Below are positions 1 to 6,757 of a stretch of 7,611 nt of DNA, one piece after another. Below the pieces are notes generated by a model. That model made no database searches. It was given only the letters and a program-made list of their open reading frames with translations, and was not told the origin of the DNA. The translations under genes were made by a program, and so were the position numbers. The stretch covers positions 3,233 through 10,843 of the forward strand of contig JAPKZC010000850.1 of the NCBI GenBank assembly GCA_026394025.1, in the 5' to 3' direction. This stretch comes from Candidatus Solibacter sp. (GTDB taxonomy: Bacteria > Acidobacteriota > Terriglobia > Bryobacterales > Bryobacteraceae). Each line of letters opens with the position of its first letter. Position 1 is the first letter of the stretch.

Positions 1-564
1 CGTCCGGCTCGGGCCCGTGATCAGCACCATGGAACTGGTCTGCGCCGCCGGATTCGGCAGAATCGTGAACAGCTCTTCCATCCCCGTAAGGATGCGCTCG
101 ACGGGGACTACGGCCAGGTGCGCGGGCGGCAACAGCGAGACCAGGCGCGACTCCGCCGGGCTCGCGATCAACACCAGCGTCCCGGTATCGGAGAGCGCGT
201 AGTCCGCGCTGGTGATCCCGACATCCACCCGCGCGCACACTTCGGTGAGTTCGCCCAACTCGCGAATCCCGCTGCGTACGCCCGGCAGACCCGTGATGCC
301 GCACGCCTCTAAATACGGCGCGTTCGATGCCACCGCCGTCTTGCCCTCGATTGCCCCCGCCACGAACTCGCGCGCCGCGTCCATCGTCGGCACCCGCGCC
401 GTCTTCCCCGCCAGCGCCTCCCAGCGCGACCTCATCAGCGCGATGCGGTCTTCCATGGCGGCTTCCGGCACGCGCAAGCGCACCAGAGGCACGTCCGCCA
501 CTGCCTGCCCCGCGCTGCGTCCCAGTGCCGTCCGCACCTTGTGCAGAATGTTGTCGCGCGACAT
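1..564 (-). CDS. lutC: LutC, LUD-domain subunit of the L-lactate oxidation complex (C-terminus cut by window edge)
   Basis: LutC/YkgG-family protein, the third component of the cytoplasmic LutABC complex that oxidises L-lactate to pyruvate; its exact chemical role is not settled. The 188 residues present begin MSRDNILHKVRTALGR and carry the LUD-domain hallmarks: GITSADYALSDTGTLVL around residues 115-131, LLPPAHLAVV around 143-152, and ITGPSRT at the window edge, where the family usually continues with A-D-I-E. Family members are usually a little over 200 residues, so roughly 25-40 residues are missing beyond base 1. The ATG (564-562) shares one base with the lutB stop (TGATG), and a GGAGG sits 8 bases upstream, so the start is well supported and translation is probably coupled to lutB. 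The frame is open throughout. The same LUD fold recurs in lutB (GISGANFLVADSGAVVLV). Confidence 0.93.
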   Translation of the reverse strand, partial: MSRDNILHKVRTALGRSAGQAVADVPLVRLRVPEAAMEDRIALMRSRWEALAGKTARVPTMDAAREFVAGAIEGKTAVASNAPYLEACGITGLPGVRSGIRELGELTEVCARVDVGITSADYALSDTGTLVLIASPAESRLVSLLPPAHLAVVPVERILTGMEELFTILPNPAAQTSSMVLITGPSRT

Positions 565-1869
565 CAGCGATTCCTCCACATCTCGCGGAAACTCTTGGCG
601 GGCGAAGGCGGCAGGTCGCGCGCGCTCAGCCACGCCTTCATCGGGCCCACGCTCATCGGAGCCGGCACGCTCTTGATCCACCCGTTATCGGACTCCGGCG
701 CAATGGATGCCGCCATCCGCCCCGCCATTTCGTATATCCGCGGATGCGTCATCACCCAGGCGAAGATGCGGAACGCCAGCTTCTCGATCCGGTTCTGTCC
801 TTCCCGCGCCTCCATCTTCTTGACTTCGCTACGCAGTTCCAATAGCACCTTCGGGATGTCGATCTTGACCGGACACGCCTCGCCACAGGCGCCGCACAGG
901 CTGGAAGCGAACGGCAGGCCGGGCTCGTGCGATACACCCATAAACTGCGGCGTGATGATCGCCCCGATAGGTCCCGAGTATACCCATGGAAAACTGTGCC
1001 CGCCGATTTTGCGGTACACCGGGCAGGTGTTCAAACACGCGCCGCAGCGGATGCAGTACAGCGATTCCCGCTTGGAGCGGTCGGGCAGCAGCTTGGTGCG
1101 CCCGTTGTCCAGCAGCACCACGTAGAATTCCTCCGGCCCATCCACCTCGCCCGTGCGGCGCGGACCGGCCAGAAAGCTCGTGTACACCGACAGCAGTTGC
1201 CCCGTGGCGCTGCGCGCCAACAGCTTCAGAAACACCGCCAGATCTTGCGCCCGCGGAATCACCTTCTCGATCCCCGCCACGGCGATGTGGATTTTCGGCG
1301 CCGATGTGGTCAGGCGCGCGTTGCCTTCGTTCTCCACCAGCACCACCGCGCCCGAGTCGGCCACCAGGAAGTTGGCCCCGCTGATCCCGATGTCGGCTTT
1401 CAGAAACTTCTCGCGCAACGATGTGATACGGTTTCTCGTGCGCCAGTTGCAGAATGTACTCGCCCAGATCGGTCTCCACCGATTCCAGGCCGTGATGCTC
1501 CAGCCGCTCGTTGAGATCCACCTCTTCGGTGGTCATGGATTTCGATTTGACGATCAGCTTGGAGCCGCGCCGCTTTGCCAGGTCCAGCACGAAGTCCGAA
1601 ACCTCGGTGGCGTCCTTGCAGTAGACCACCTTGCCGCCGTAGGCCTCCACATTGCGCTCGAACTCTTCCAGGTAGTGATCCAGGTTATCGATGGTGTGCT
1701 TCTTGAGCGCGTTGGCCTGAGTGCGCAATTCCTGGTAATCGGGCAGGACGTTGTCCGCCGTCACCTCGATCCGCTTGTCCTTCAGCCGCCCGGTGGCCGT
1801 GTAGATGGCCAGTTGCAGGTCGGCGTTGGCCAGGGTGTCATGGATCTTCCGATCGAATTCGACAGACAT
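564..1869 (-). pseudogene. lutB: LutB, iron-sulfur/LUD subunit of L-lactate oxidation, interrupted by an internal deletion and frame change
   Basis: LutB/YkgF-family protein, the Fe-S subunit of LutABC. The first frame (1869 to about 1420) gives 150 residues starting MSVEFDRKIHDTL, with family blocks KLIVKSKSMTTEEVDLNE and ETDLGEYILQL. It ends at HI(V)A, then homology jumps to another frame at LREKFLKADIGISG (from 1418), which runs 284 residues to the stop at 564. The second part holds the LUD block, the ferredoxin-like cluster CIRCGACLNTCP and the family's second cluster CGACGEACP. Against Bacillus LutB as I recall it, about 37 residues between HIVAP and the LR(E/K)KF block are missing; the joined length is about 434 rather than about 475. 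The frame offset implies a loss of 3n+2 bases. Read literally the protein would leave frame before its Fe-S centres, so the gene is broken unless this is an assembly error. The ATG lies 4 bases after the lutA stop, with no clear Shine-Dalgarno. Confidence 0.9.
573..577 (-). promoter_or_regulatory. Ribosome binding site of lutC
   Basis: GGAGG on the minus strand, 8 bases before the lutC ATG and lying inside the last codons of lutB. It is a consensus Shine-Dalgarno and fixes the lutC start at 564, next to the lutB stop codon. Confidence 0.75.
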
Positions 1870-1873
1870 GGGG

Positions 1874-2599
1874 TTATCGGCTCGCCAGAACTTCGGCCAG
1901 GTGCATGGTGCGCACGTTCAAGCCCGCGCGCGAAAGGGCCCCCTGAATCTGCATCAGGCAACTCGGGTCCAGCGACACCACGGTGTTGGCGCCGCTGCCC
2001 ACAATGGCTTCGATTTTGGTGCGCGCCATGGCGCCCGAAAGCTCCGCGAATTTCACCGCGAACGTGCCGCCGAACCCGCAGCACTCTTCCGCCGGAACCA
2101 TCTCGCGCAACTCCAGTCCCTTCACGTGTGCCAGCAGCCGGCGCGGCGCCGATTTGATGCCCAGTTCGCGCAGCGCGTGGCAGCCATCGTGATACGTAAC
2201 CACGTCGTCCATCCGCGCGCCCACGTCCTCCACCCCCGCCACATCGGTCAGGAAGGTGGCGAACTCGTAGACCTTCTTCTCCATGGCGTGCACCAGGGCA
2301 AGCGTCTCGGGTTCCTTCCGGAAGAGATCCGCGAAGTGATGCGTCACCATCGCGGTGCAACTCCCGGACGGAACCACAATCTTCTCGCTGGCCTCGAATG
2401 TCTTGAGAAAATGGCGCGCCACGGTGCGCGCTTCGGCGCGGTAGCCGCTATTGTATGCGGGCTGCCCGCAACACGTCTGTTCTTCGGGAAAATCCACCCG
2501 ATAGCCCAGTCGCTCCAGCACGTCCGCCATCGCGATCCCCACTTTGGGGAAAAGCTGGTCCACCATGCAGGTGACGAACAGCGAAACCTGGTTGCCCAT
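1874..2599 (-). CDS. lutA: LutA, CCG-domain subunit of the L-lactate oxidation complex
   Basis: LutA/YkgE-family protein, 241 residues, the full family length. It has two cysteine-rich CCG domains, as in heterodisulfide-reductase-like and glycolate-oxidase Fe-S subunits. The first has C11, CCGQPAYNSG at 43-52 and C81 in SGSCTAM; the second has C140 in YHDGCH, CCGFGGTFAVK at 173-183 and C214 in DPSCLM. These blocks match Bacillus LutA closely. The protein works with LutB and LutC in electron transfer during oxidation of L-lactate to pyruvate, in the cytoplasm. The start MGNQVSLFVTC fits the family N-terminus (MKVSLFITC in Bacillus as recalled). The upstream ribosome site is weak. Its stop lies 4 bases before lutB, so lutABC is one operon. 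No frame damage or missing cysteine is seen. Confidence 0.96.
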   Translation of the reverse strand: MGNQVSLFVTCMVDQLFPKVGIAMADVLERLGYRVDFPEEQTCCGQPAYNSGYRAEARTVARHFLKTFEASEKIVVPSGSCTAMVTHHFADLFRKEPETLALVHAMEKKVYEFATFLTDVAGVEDVGARMDDVVTYHDGCHALRELGIKSAPRRLLAHVKGLELREMVPAEECCGFGGTFAVKFAELSGAMARTKIEAIVGSGANTVVSLDPSCLMQIQGALSRAGLNVRTMHLAEVLASR

Positions 2600-2609
2600 G
2601 TAGACTCAA

Positions 2610-2615
2610 ATTGTA
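2610..2615 (-). promoter_or_regulatory. Possible extended -10 promoter element upstream of lutA
   Basis: In the 49-base gap between the HlyD gene and lutA the minus strand reads TGATACAAT, which fits an extended -10 (TGn plus TACAAT). No convincing -35 is present at the usual distance. Transcription from it would begin only a few bases before the lutA ATG, giving a nearly leaderless message, in line with the lack of a strong Shine-Dalgarno there. This is weak single-motif evidence; lutABC could instead be read from the HlyD promoter. Confidence 0.22.
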
Positions 2616-2648
2616 TCAGGATGTGGCATCAGGCTCCGCTGTGTGCAC

Positions 2649-3650
2649 CTACTCCAGCTTGAACCGCACGTCCGCCTGCATCCCCGGCTTGATCGCGGGC
2701 AGCGTGCTATTGAACTCCACAATCGCCTGATTGTCCTTGATCTCGCGCACCACTCCCGGCATCGCCGCACTCTGCAAATCCAGCACCAGCACCAGCGCCT
2801 CCTGCCCCGGCACAATGCGTTTCAGCACTTCCGCCTTCGGCTCCACGGCCACCTCCAGCGCGTACAGATCGGTGGCGATCTGAAACAACTCGTCGCTCAG
2901 TCCCGCGCTGCCGCCCACTTCACCCTTCCGGCTCACCACGTAGCCGTCCACCGGTGAATGCACCTCGGCCGCCGACAGGTTGTCCTGTGCCTCTTCCAGC
3001 AGCCGGATTCTGTCCGCGACAATCTTCTTGGCCCCGTTGACCTCGTCCACCCCGCTCTGTATGTGTTCCCGCCCCGTGCGTACCGTGGCATCGATGAGTT
3101 CGTAGTCTTTCAGCGCCGCCTCGTATTCCTTCACCGCCTTCTCGTACACCAGCCGCGGTGTGGCGCCTTCGCGAAACAGCGTCTGCTGCCGGTCTCTCCC
3201 CCGTTCCGCCCGGTCCAGGGCCATCCGCGAGCGCTGCGCGTCAGCTTCCGCCCGCGAAAGTTCCATGCGCGCGGCCGTCACCACGGCTTCCGACTGGCTC
3301 ACCTGCTCCTGCGCCCGCTCGAGCGCCGCCTGCGCCACTTCGCGTGCCGATTCCAGCCCCTGCGCGCCGATTCGCGCCAGCACCTGCCCTTCGTACACAT
3401 CCTGCCCCGGCTCCACCAGGAATGCCTCGATGAAGCCCGAAATTGAGGCTGTGACGCCCGTGATGTGCTGCGGACGTATCTTCCCCTGCAACGTCACTTC
3501 GTTCTGCGCCGCCGTGATCGCCGCCGCCGTGACGGCTGCCGGTGGCGGCACAGGATGCCGCCGTCCGCGCCACACCACGGCACCCACCGCCAGCGCAACC
3601 AGCACCGCGCCCACCAGGACCGGGATCCATTTCCCACGCATATCGCTCAT
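2649..3650 (-). CDS. HlyD-type membrane-fusion / efflux periplasmic adaptor protein (orphan)
   Basis: A 333-residue adaptor of the HlyD/RND-MFP superfamily, which links an inner-membrane transporter to an outer-membrane channel. A single membrane segment at about residues 9-27 anchors it, preceded by a short basic N-terminus. The first half of a biotinyl-lipoyl domain follows (about 66-95, with SISGFIEAF and PGQDVYEGQVLARI). A long Ala/Glu/Arg-rich coiled-coil hairpin spans about 100-228. The returning lipoyl half (AEVHSPVDGYVVSRKGEVGG, about 228-247) leads to a beta-barrel domain ending KPGMQADVRFKLE. It lacks a long membrane-proximal C-terminal domain. No ABC, RND or MFS permease or outer-membrane channel gene lies in the window, so partner and substrate are unknown. 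The start is at 3650 or at a second ATG at 3641; neither has a clear Shine-Dalgarno. It sits between the repeat-bearing gap and lutABC, and nothing links it to lactate use. Confidence 0.88.
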   Translation of the reverse strand: MSDMRGKWIPVLVGAVLVALAVGAVVWRGRRHPVPPPAAVTAAAITAAQNEVTLQGKIRPQHITGVTASISGFIEAFLVEPGQDVYEGQVLARIGAQGLESAREVAQAALERAQEQVSQSEAVVTAARMELSRAEADAQRSRMALDRAERGRDRQQTLFREGATPRLVYEKAVKEYEAALKDYELIDATVRTGREHIQSGVDEVNGAKKIVADRIRLLEEAQDNLSAAEVHSPVDGYVVSRKGEVGGSAGLSDELFQIATDLYALEVAVEPKAEVLKRIVPGQEALVLVLDLQSAAMPGVVREIKDNQAIVEFNSTLPAIKPGMQADVRFKLE

Positions 3651-3807
3651 CGGCTAGTGTAGCCCAGTGGGCAGAAGCTGACTAACGTAAAGTGAAACCG
3701 CCCCCGCGGTCGATTCGTGCCGAAATTGGCAGAAGTTCCTCGGCGATCTCCACTCCCTCAGCGCCCCGACAGAAATCGGCGCATCCAGCTCTTCCGCCAA
3801 ACGTGTT

Positions 3808-3851
3808 TCTGCGCTTCTCTGCGCTTCCTCTGCGATCTCTGCGCCTCTGCG
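3808..3851. repeat. Five irregular TCTGCG repeats in the intergenic gap
   Basis: On the plus strand TCTGCG occurs at 3808, 3818, 3829, 3838 and 3846, with steps of 10, 11, 9 and 8 bases, followed by a small hairpin GCGTT-GAA-AACGC (3849-3861). It lies in the 265-base gap (3651-3915) between the CoA-transferase and HlyD genes. The minus strand is open across it and would read RGAEIAEEAQRSAETR, a peptide type I recognise from many spurious predicted proteins in soil and aquatic bacterial genomes, which suggests a dispersed non-coding element. No function is known to me. The rest of the gap shows no gene, RNA or clear terminator. Confidence 0.7.
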
Positions 3852-3915
3852 TTGAAAACGCATTCCTCTTTGGTTCCAGCCGCGCCAGGTTAAGGAGCGA
3901 TTTCTTCGAAGTACC

Positions 3916-5232
3916 TCAGACGGCAACCACCGACCGGCTGGCCGTCAGTAGCTTGCTCTTGCGCGCGTAGTCCTCCAACTCCGATTGGAACTTCGGGTCC
4001 GCGATCGCAATTAGCGCCTCTGCCCGCTGCCGGAGCGTCTTTCCGTGCAGGTACGCCACCCCGTGCTCGGTGATCACGTAGTGCACATCGCCGCGCGAGG
4101 TTACCACGCCGGCCCCCGGACGCAGCGTCGGCACAATCCGCGACACCGCGCCCTCCTTCGCCGTGGATGGCAGCGTGATAATCGGCAGTCCGCCCTTGGC
4201 CCGCGCCGCGCCGCGCAGGAAATCCACCTGCCCGCCAATCCCGCTATACGGCGCGAACCCCATCGAGTCGGAACACACCTGCCCCGTAAGATCCACTTCG
4301 ATCGCCGAATTGATCGCCACCATCCGCTCGTTCTGGGCGATCAGGAACGGATCGTTGCAATACGCCGTGCGGTGGAATTCGAAGGTCGGGTTATTGTCGA
4401 TGAAATCGAACAACACCTTGCTCCCCAACACGAACCCCGCAATCACTTTGTGCGGGTGCACCGTCTTGCGGTCGCCCGTGATCACTCCCGCCTTGATCAG
4501 ATCCACTACGCTGTCCGGCACCATCTCCGAGTGAATCCCCAGGTCTTTGCGATCGCGCAGCAGCCCGAGCACTGCCTCAGGAATCCCGCCGATCCCCGTC
4601 TGAATCGTCGCCCCATCCGGAATCAGCCCGGCCACGTGCCGCCCGATGGCGCGCTGCAAATCCGTCACCGCGGGCCGCGGATACTCGCTCAGCGGGCGCG
4701 AGGTCTCGACGAACGCATCCACCCGGCTCACATGGATGAAGGTATCGCCCAGCGTGCGCGGGCACTGCTCATTGATCTCCACAATCACGTGGCGCGCGCA
4801 CTGCGCCGCCGTGAGGGAAACGTCGATGCTCGGCCCCAGACTCATATACCCGTAGGGGTCCGGCGGCGTGCATTGCAGCAGGCACACATCGATCTCGATC
4901 GCTTTCGAAGTGAATAGCCCCTCGATTTCGCCCAGAAAGATCGGCGTATAATCCGCCCGCCCCTCCTGCACCGCTTGGCGCACATTGCTGCCGATGAAAA
5001 GCGCGTTGTGCCGGAAGTGGCCTTCGTATTCCGGCAGAATGTAATCGGCGATCCCCATGGTCGCCAGGTGGAGCACCTCCACATCCTCCAGTTCCGGACC
5101 GCGCCGTGTCAGCGCCTTCACCAGTTCCACCGGCTCCGCGCAGCCGTTGTGCACGTATACCCGCTGTCCGCTGCGCAACTCCGCCAGCGCCACATCCGCG
5201 GGCATGATCCGCGACCGGTAATCCCCAATCAT
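3916..5232 (-). CDS. Acetyl-CoA hydrolase / 4-hydroxybutyrate CoA-transferase family protein
   Basis: A 438-residue enzyme of the acetyl-CoA hydrolase/CoA-transferase family (Cat1, AbfT and relatives, about 430-440 residues), which moves CoA between short-chain acids and acyl-CoAs. Family landmarks include DPYGYMSLGPSIDV (125-138), GIGGIPEAVLGLL (213-225), IHSEMVPDSVVDLI with the likely catalytic glutamate E236 (equivalent to Glu238 of clostridial AbfT), GIGGQVDFLRGA (331-342), KEGAVSRIVP (359-368) and VITEHGVAYLHGKT (386-399). The exact acid substrate cannot be told from sequence. No signal peptide; cytoplasmic. The ATG at 5232 overlaps the alanine dehydrogenase stop by four bases (ATGA) and has GGGAGG 5 bases upstream; an in-frame extension to 5466 exists but is only antisense-free readthrough of the neighbour gene. 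Frame and key residues are intact. Confidence 0.93.
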   Translation of the reverse strand: MIGDYRSRIMPADVALAELRSGQRVYVHNGCAEPVELVKALTRRGPELEDVEVLHLATMGIADYILPEYEGHFRHNALFIGSNVRQAVQEGRADYTPIFLGEIEGLFTSKAIEIDVCLLQCTPPDPYGYMSLGPSIDVSLTAAQCARHVIVEINEQCPRTLGDTFIHVSRVDAFVETSRPLSEYPRPAVTDLQRAIGRHVAGLIPDGATIQTGIGGIPEAVLGLLRDRKDLGIHSEMVPDSVVDLIKAGVITGDRKTVHPHKVIAGFVLGSKVLFDFIDNNPTFEFHRTAYCNDPFLIAQNERMVAINSAIEVDLTGQVCSDSMGFAPYSGIGGQVDFLRGAARAKGGLPIITLPSTAKEGAVSRIVPTLRPGAGVVTSRGDVHYVITEHGVAYLHGKTLRQRAEALIAIADPKFQSELEDYARKSKLLTASRSVVAV

Positions 5233-6284
5233 GGGCGCCTCCCGCGCAGCGTATAGACGCCGCGCGCCAATTCCGAGCATTTCTCCAGCGCGCCTTCCAC
5301 CCCGTGTTTCGCGATGGTCAGCACATAGGGCAGCATCGCCTGCGCCACCGCCACGGACGCCGAGCGCCCCAGGTCCGCCGTGAAGTTGGGCACACAGAAG
5401 TGCGTCACTCCCTTGTAGGCGAAGGTCGGTTCGGCGATACTGGTCGGCCGGCTGGTTTCGATGCACCCGCCCTGGTCGATCGCCACATCGATCACCGCCG
5501 ACCCCTTCTTCATCTGCTCCACCATGGCGCGCGTCACCACGTGCGGCGTCCGCTTCCCGGCCACCAGAATGGCGCCGATCACCACGTCCGCTCCGGCCAC
5601 CGCTTCTCCAATCGCATCCTCATCGGCCAGGCAGGTCTCCACCGCGGCGGCATGCTCCGTCATGTGGCGCAGTTTGCCCGGGTCGCGGTCGAACGCGATC
5701 ACGCGCGCGTTCGAGCGGGCCGCGGTCCGCGCCGCCGCAAACCCCACCACCCCCGCACCCAGCACCACCACCCGCGCCGGCGGCACGCCCGGCGTCCCGC
5801 CCAGCAGAATCCCGCGCCCGCCCGAACTCGACCGCAGCAGGTGCGCCGCAATCGGCACCGTCATCTGCCCCGCAATTTCGCTGATTGCCGCCAACACCGG
5901 CAGCCGTCCGTCTTCCTGCTGGATCACTTCGCACCCGATCGCCGTCAGGCTTCGCTCCGCCAGCGTTTCCACCAGGCCCCGGTCGGCCACCGCCATGTGG
6001 TAGAACGCCATCAGCACCACTCCCGGCGCGCACCAGTTGAGCTCCGCGCCCGTGGGTCGCCCGATCTTGGCCAGCAGTTCCGCGCGCCCAATCGCTTCCT
6101 CAGGCGAATAGGCGATCTGCGCTCCCGCCCGCAGGTACTCCGTGTCCGTATACATGGCGCCATCCCCCGCGCCCGTCTCCACCCACACCGTGTGCCCCGC
6201 GCTGCACAAGCGCCGCACCACCGGAGGCGTCAGCGCGACCCGCCGGTCGAACGCCCCCCGCTCGCGGATAATGCCGATGTTCAT
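5229..6284 (-). CDS. ald: Alanine dehydrogenase (divergent)
   Basis: Alanine dehydrogenase family, 351 residues, NAD-dependent interconversion of L-alanine and pyruvate plus ammonia. Residues equivalent to those used by Mycobacterium tuberculosis Ald fall at the same numbers: R15 (RRVALTP), H96 (FYHMAV), D270 (AIDQGG) and N300; the pyruvate-binding lysine is probably K73. The Rossmann motif is GAGVVG at 176-181 with acidic D199 at the next strand end, as expected for NAD. GGRGILLGGTPGVPPA (155-170) and DVAIDQGGCIETSRPT (266-281) are clear family signatures. It is divergent: the usual NMPGAVPRTST block is NFTADLGRSAS, KVKEP is KIGRP, and LAPMSE is LAAISE. The ATG at 6284 overlaps the CNBD stop (ATGA); a longer in-frame extension to 6509 is only another frame of that gene. 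Its stop overlaps the CoA-transferase start. Confidence 0.93.
   Translation of the reverse strand: MNIGIIRERGAFDRRVALTPPVVRRLCSAGHTVWVETGAGDGAMYTDTEYLRAGAQIAYSPEEAIGRAELLAKIGRPTGAELNWCAPGVVLMAFYHMAVADRGLVETLAERSLTAIGCEVIQQEDGRLPVLAAISEIAGQMTVPIAAHLLRSSSGGRGILLGGTPGVPPARVVVLGAGVVGFAAARTAARSNARVIAFDRDPGKLRHMTEHAAAVETCLADEDAIGEAVAGADVVIGAILVAGKRTPHVVTRAMVEQMKKGSAVIDVAIDQGGCIETSRPTSIAEPTFAYKGVTHFCVPNFTADLGRSASVAVAQAMLPYVLTIAKHGVEGALEKCSELARGVYTLRGRRP
5238..5243 (-). promoter_or_regulatory. Ribosome binding site of the CoA-transferase gene
   Basis: GGGAGG on the minus strand, 5 bases before the ATG at 5232, inside the end of the alanine dehydrogenase gene. It selects the start at 5232 over upstream in-frame starts. 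Confidence 0.8.
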
Positions 6285-6757
6285 TTCACCGCCGCCACGG
6301 GTGAGTACACGTCCACCAGTTGCGCCCGGATGGCATGCAGCCGCCCCGACATCACTTGCAGAATCGCCCTCATGAACCAGAAGCCGAGGGCGTAATCCTC
6401 CTCGCAAGCATGCCGCAGCCGTTCCCCGTCGAATGCCAGCGCGTGAACTTCTTCCAGCGACCGCGCCTGAAACTGCTTCCCGCCGCGATCCCCGGTCACC
6501 GATGACCATCCGAGCACCTCGCCGGCGTACAGCGTTGCCACCCGCACCGGACGCCCTGGCGAGATTACTTCCAGCGCCACGTTGCCGCCAATCAGAAGGT
6601 AGAAAAAGCTGGAATGATCGCCCTCACGGAAGATCAGTTCCCCCGGGACAAACTGCACTTCGCTCGCCATCGCGCTCAACCGTGCAATGTGGTCGGGCCA
6701 GAAGCCCTCGGTAAAGGGATGAGATTGTAGGAGGGCGGTGATGACGTCATTGCTCAT
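6281..6757 (-). CDS. Stand-alone cyclic-nucleotide-binding-fold (CNBD) protein without DNA-binding domain
   Basis: A 158-residue Crp-like sensor domain: beta-roll strands with FVPGELIFREGDHSSFFYLL (about 36-55) and GEVLGWSSVTGD (79-90), then helices ending RAQLVDVYS. It stops where Crp/Fnr regulators begin their helix-turn-helix, so it is not a transcription factor by itself. The phosphate-binding cassette keeps the glutamate (E80), but the arginine-serine pair equivalent to Crp Arg82-Ser83 aligns to G92-G93, so canonical cAMP binding is doubtful. It resembles a subgroup of CNBD proteins with a GEVLGWSW...DAR motif and a C-terminal RLQLLDxY that I recall near redox enzyme genes; that link is from memory. 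Its stop shares ATGA with the alanine dehydrogenase start, implying coupled translation and a role bound to that enzyme. Start choice: ATG at 6757 with AGAGGTG just upstream; the in-frame TTG at 6772 lies behind that site. Confidence 0.85.
   Translation of the reverse strand: MSNDVITALLQSHPFTEGFWPDHIARLSAMASEVQFVPGELIFREGDHSSFFYLLIGGNVALEVISPGRPVRVATLYAGEVLGWSSVTGDRGGKQFQARSLEEVHALAFDGERLRHACEEDYALGFWFMRAILQVMSGRLHAIRAQLVDVYSPVAAVK

Noticed and set aside
829..1419. Continuation of the first lutB frame beyond the junction
   Set aside because: After HIVA it becomes Arg/Gly-rich with no LutB similarity, while the second frame carries the conserved LUD and Fe-S blocks.
1153..2662. Long plus-strand open frames opposite lutA and lutB
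   Set aside because: They are antisense shadows with no recognisable domain; both minus-strand genes have strong family motifs.
3849..3861. Hairpin GCGTT/AACGC as an intrinsic terminator for the CoA-transferase operon
   Set aside because: The stem is only five pairs and no T-run follows on the minus strand.
3654..3926. Minus-strand 90-codon frame across the intergenic gap
   Set aside because: It is produced by the TCTGCG repeat array and overlaps the CoA-transferase end; the peptide type is a common spurious prediction.
4045..4917. Long plus-strand open frame (290 codons) opposite the CoA-transferase gene
   Set aside because: It is rich in His, Arg and Pro, resembles no family, and lies wholly antisense to a well-conserved gene; this is the usual shadow of GC-rich coding DNA.
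5233..5466. Upstream extension of the CoA-transferase frame
   Set aside because: It lies inside alanine dehydrogenase in another frame, has no family similarity, and the GGGAGG site plus ATGA overlap fix the start at 5232.
5304..6395. Long plus-strand open frame (363 codons) opposite alanine dehydrogenase
   Set aside because: Composition is Arg/His/Pro-rich and non-family-like, and the minus strand carries a clear enzyme with all catalytic residues.
6285..6509. Upstream extension of the alanine dehydrogenase frame
   Set aside because: It lies inside the CNBD gene in another frame; MNIGIIRERG at 6284 matches the family N-terminus and puts the catalytic residues at their usual numbers.
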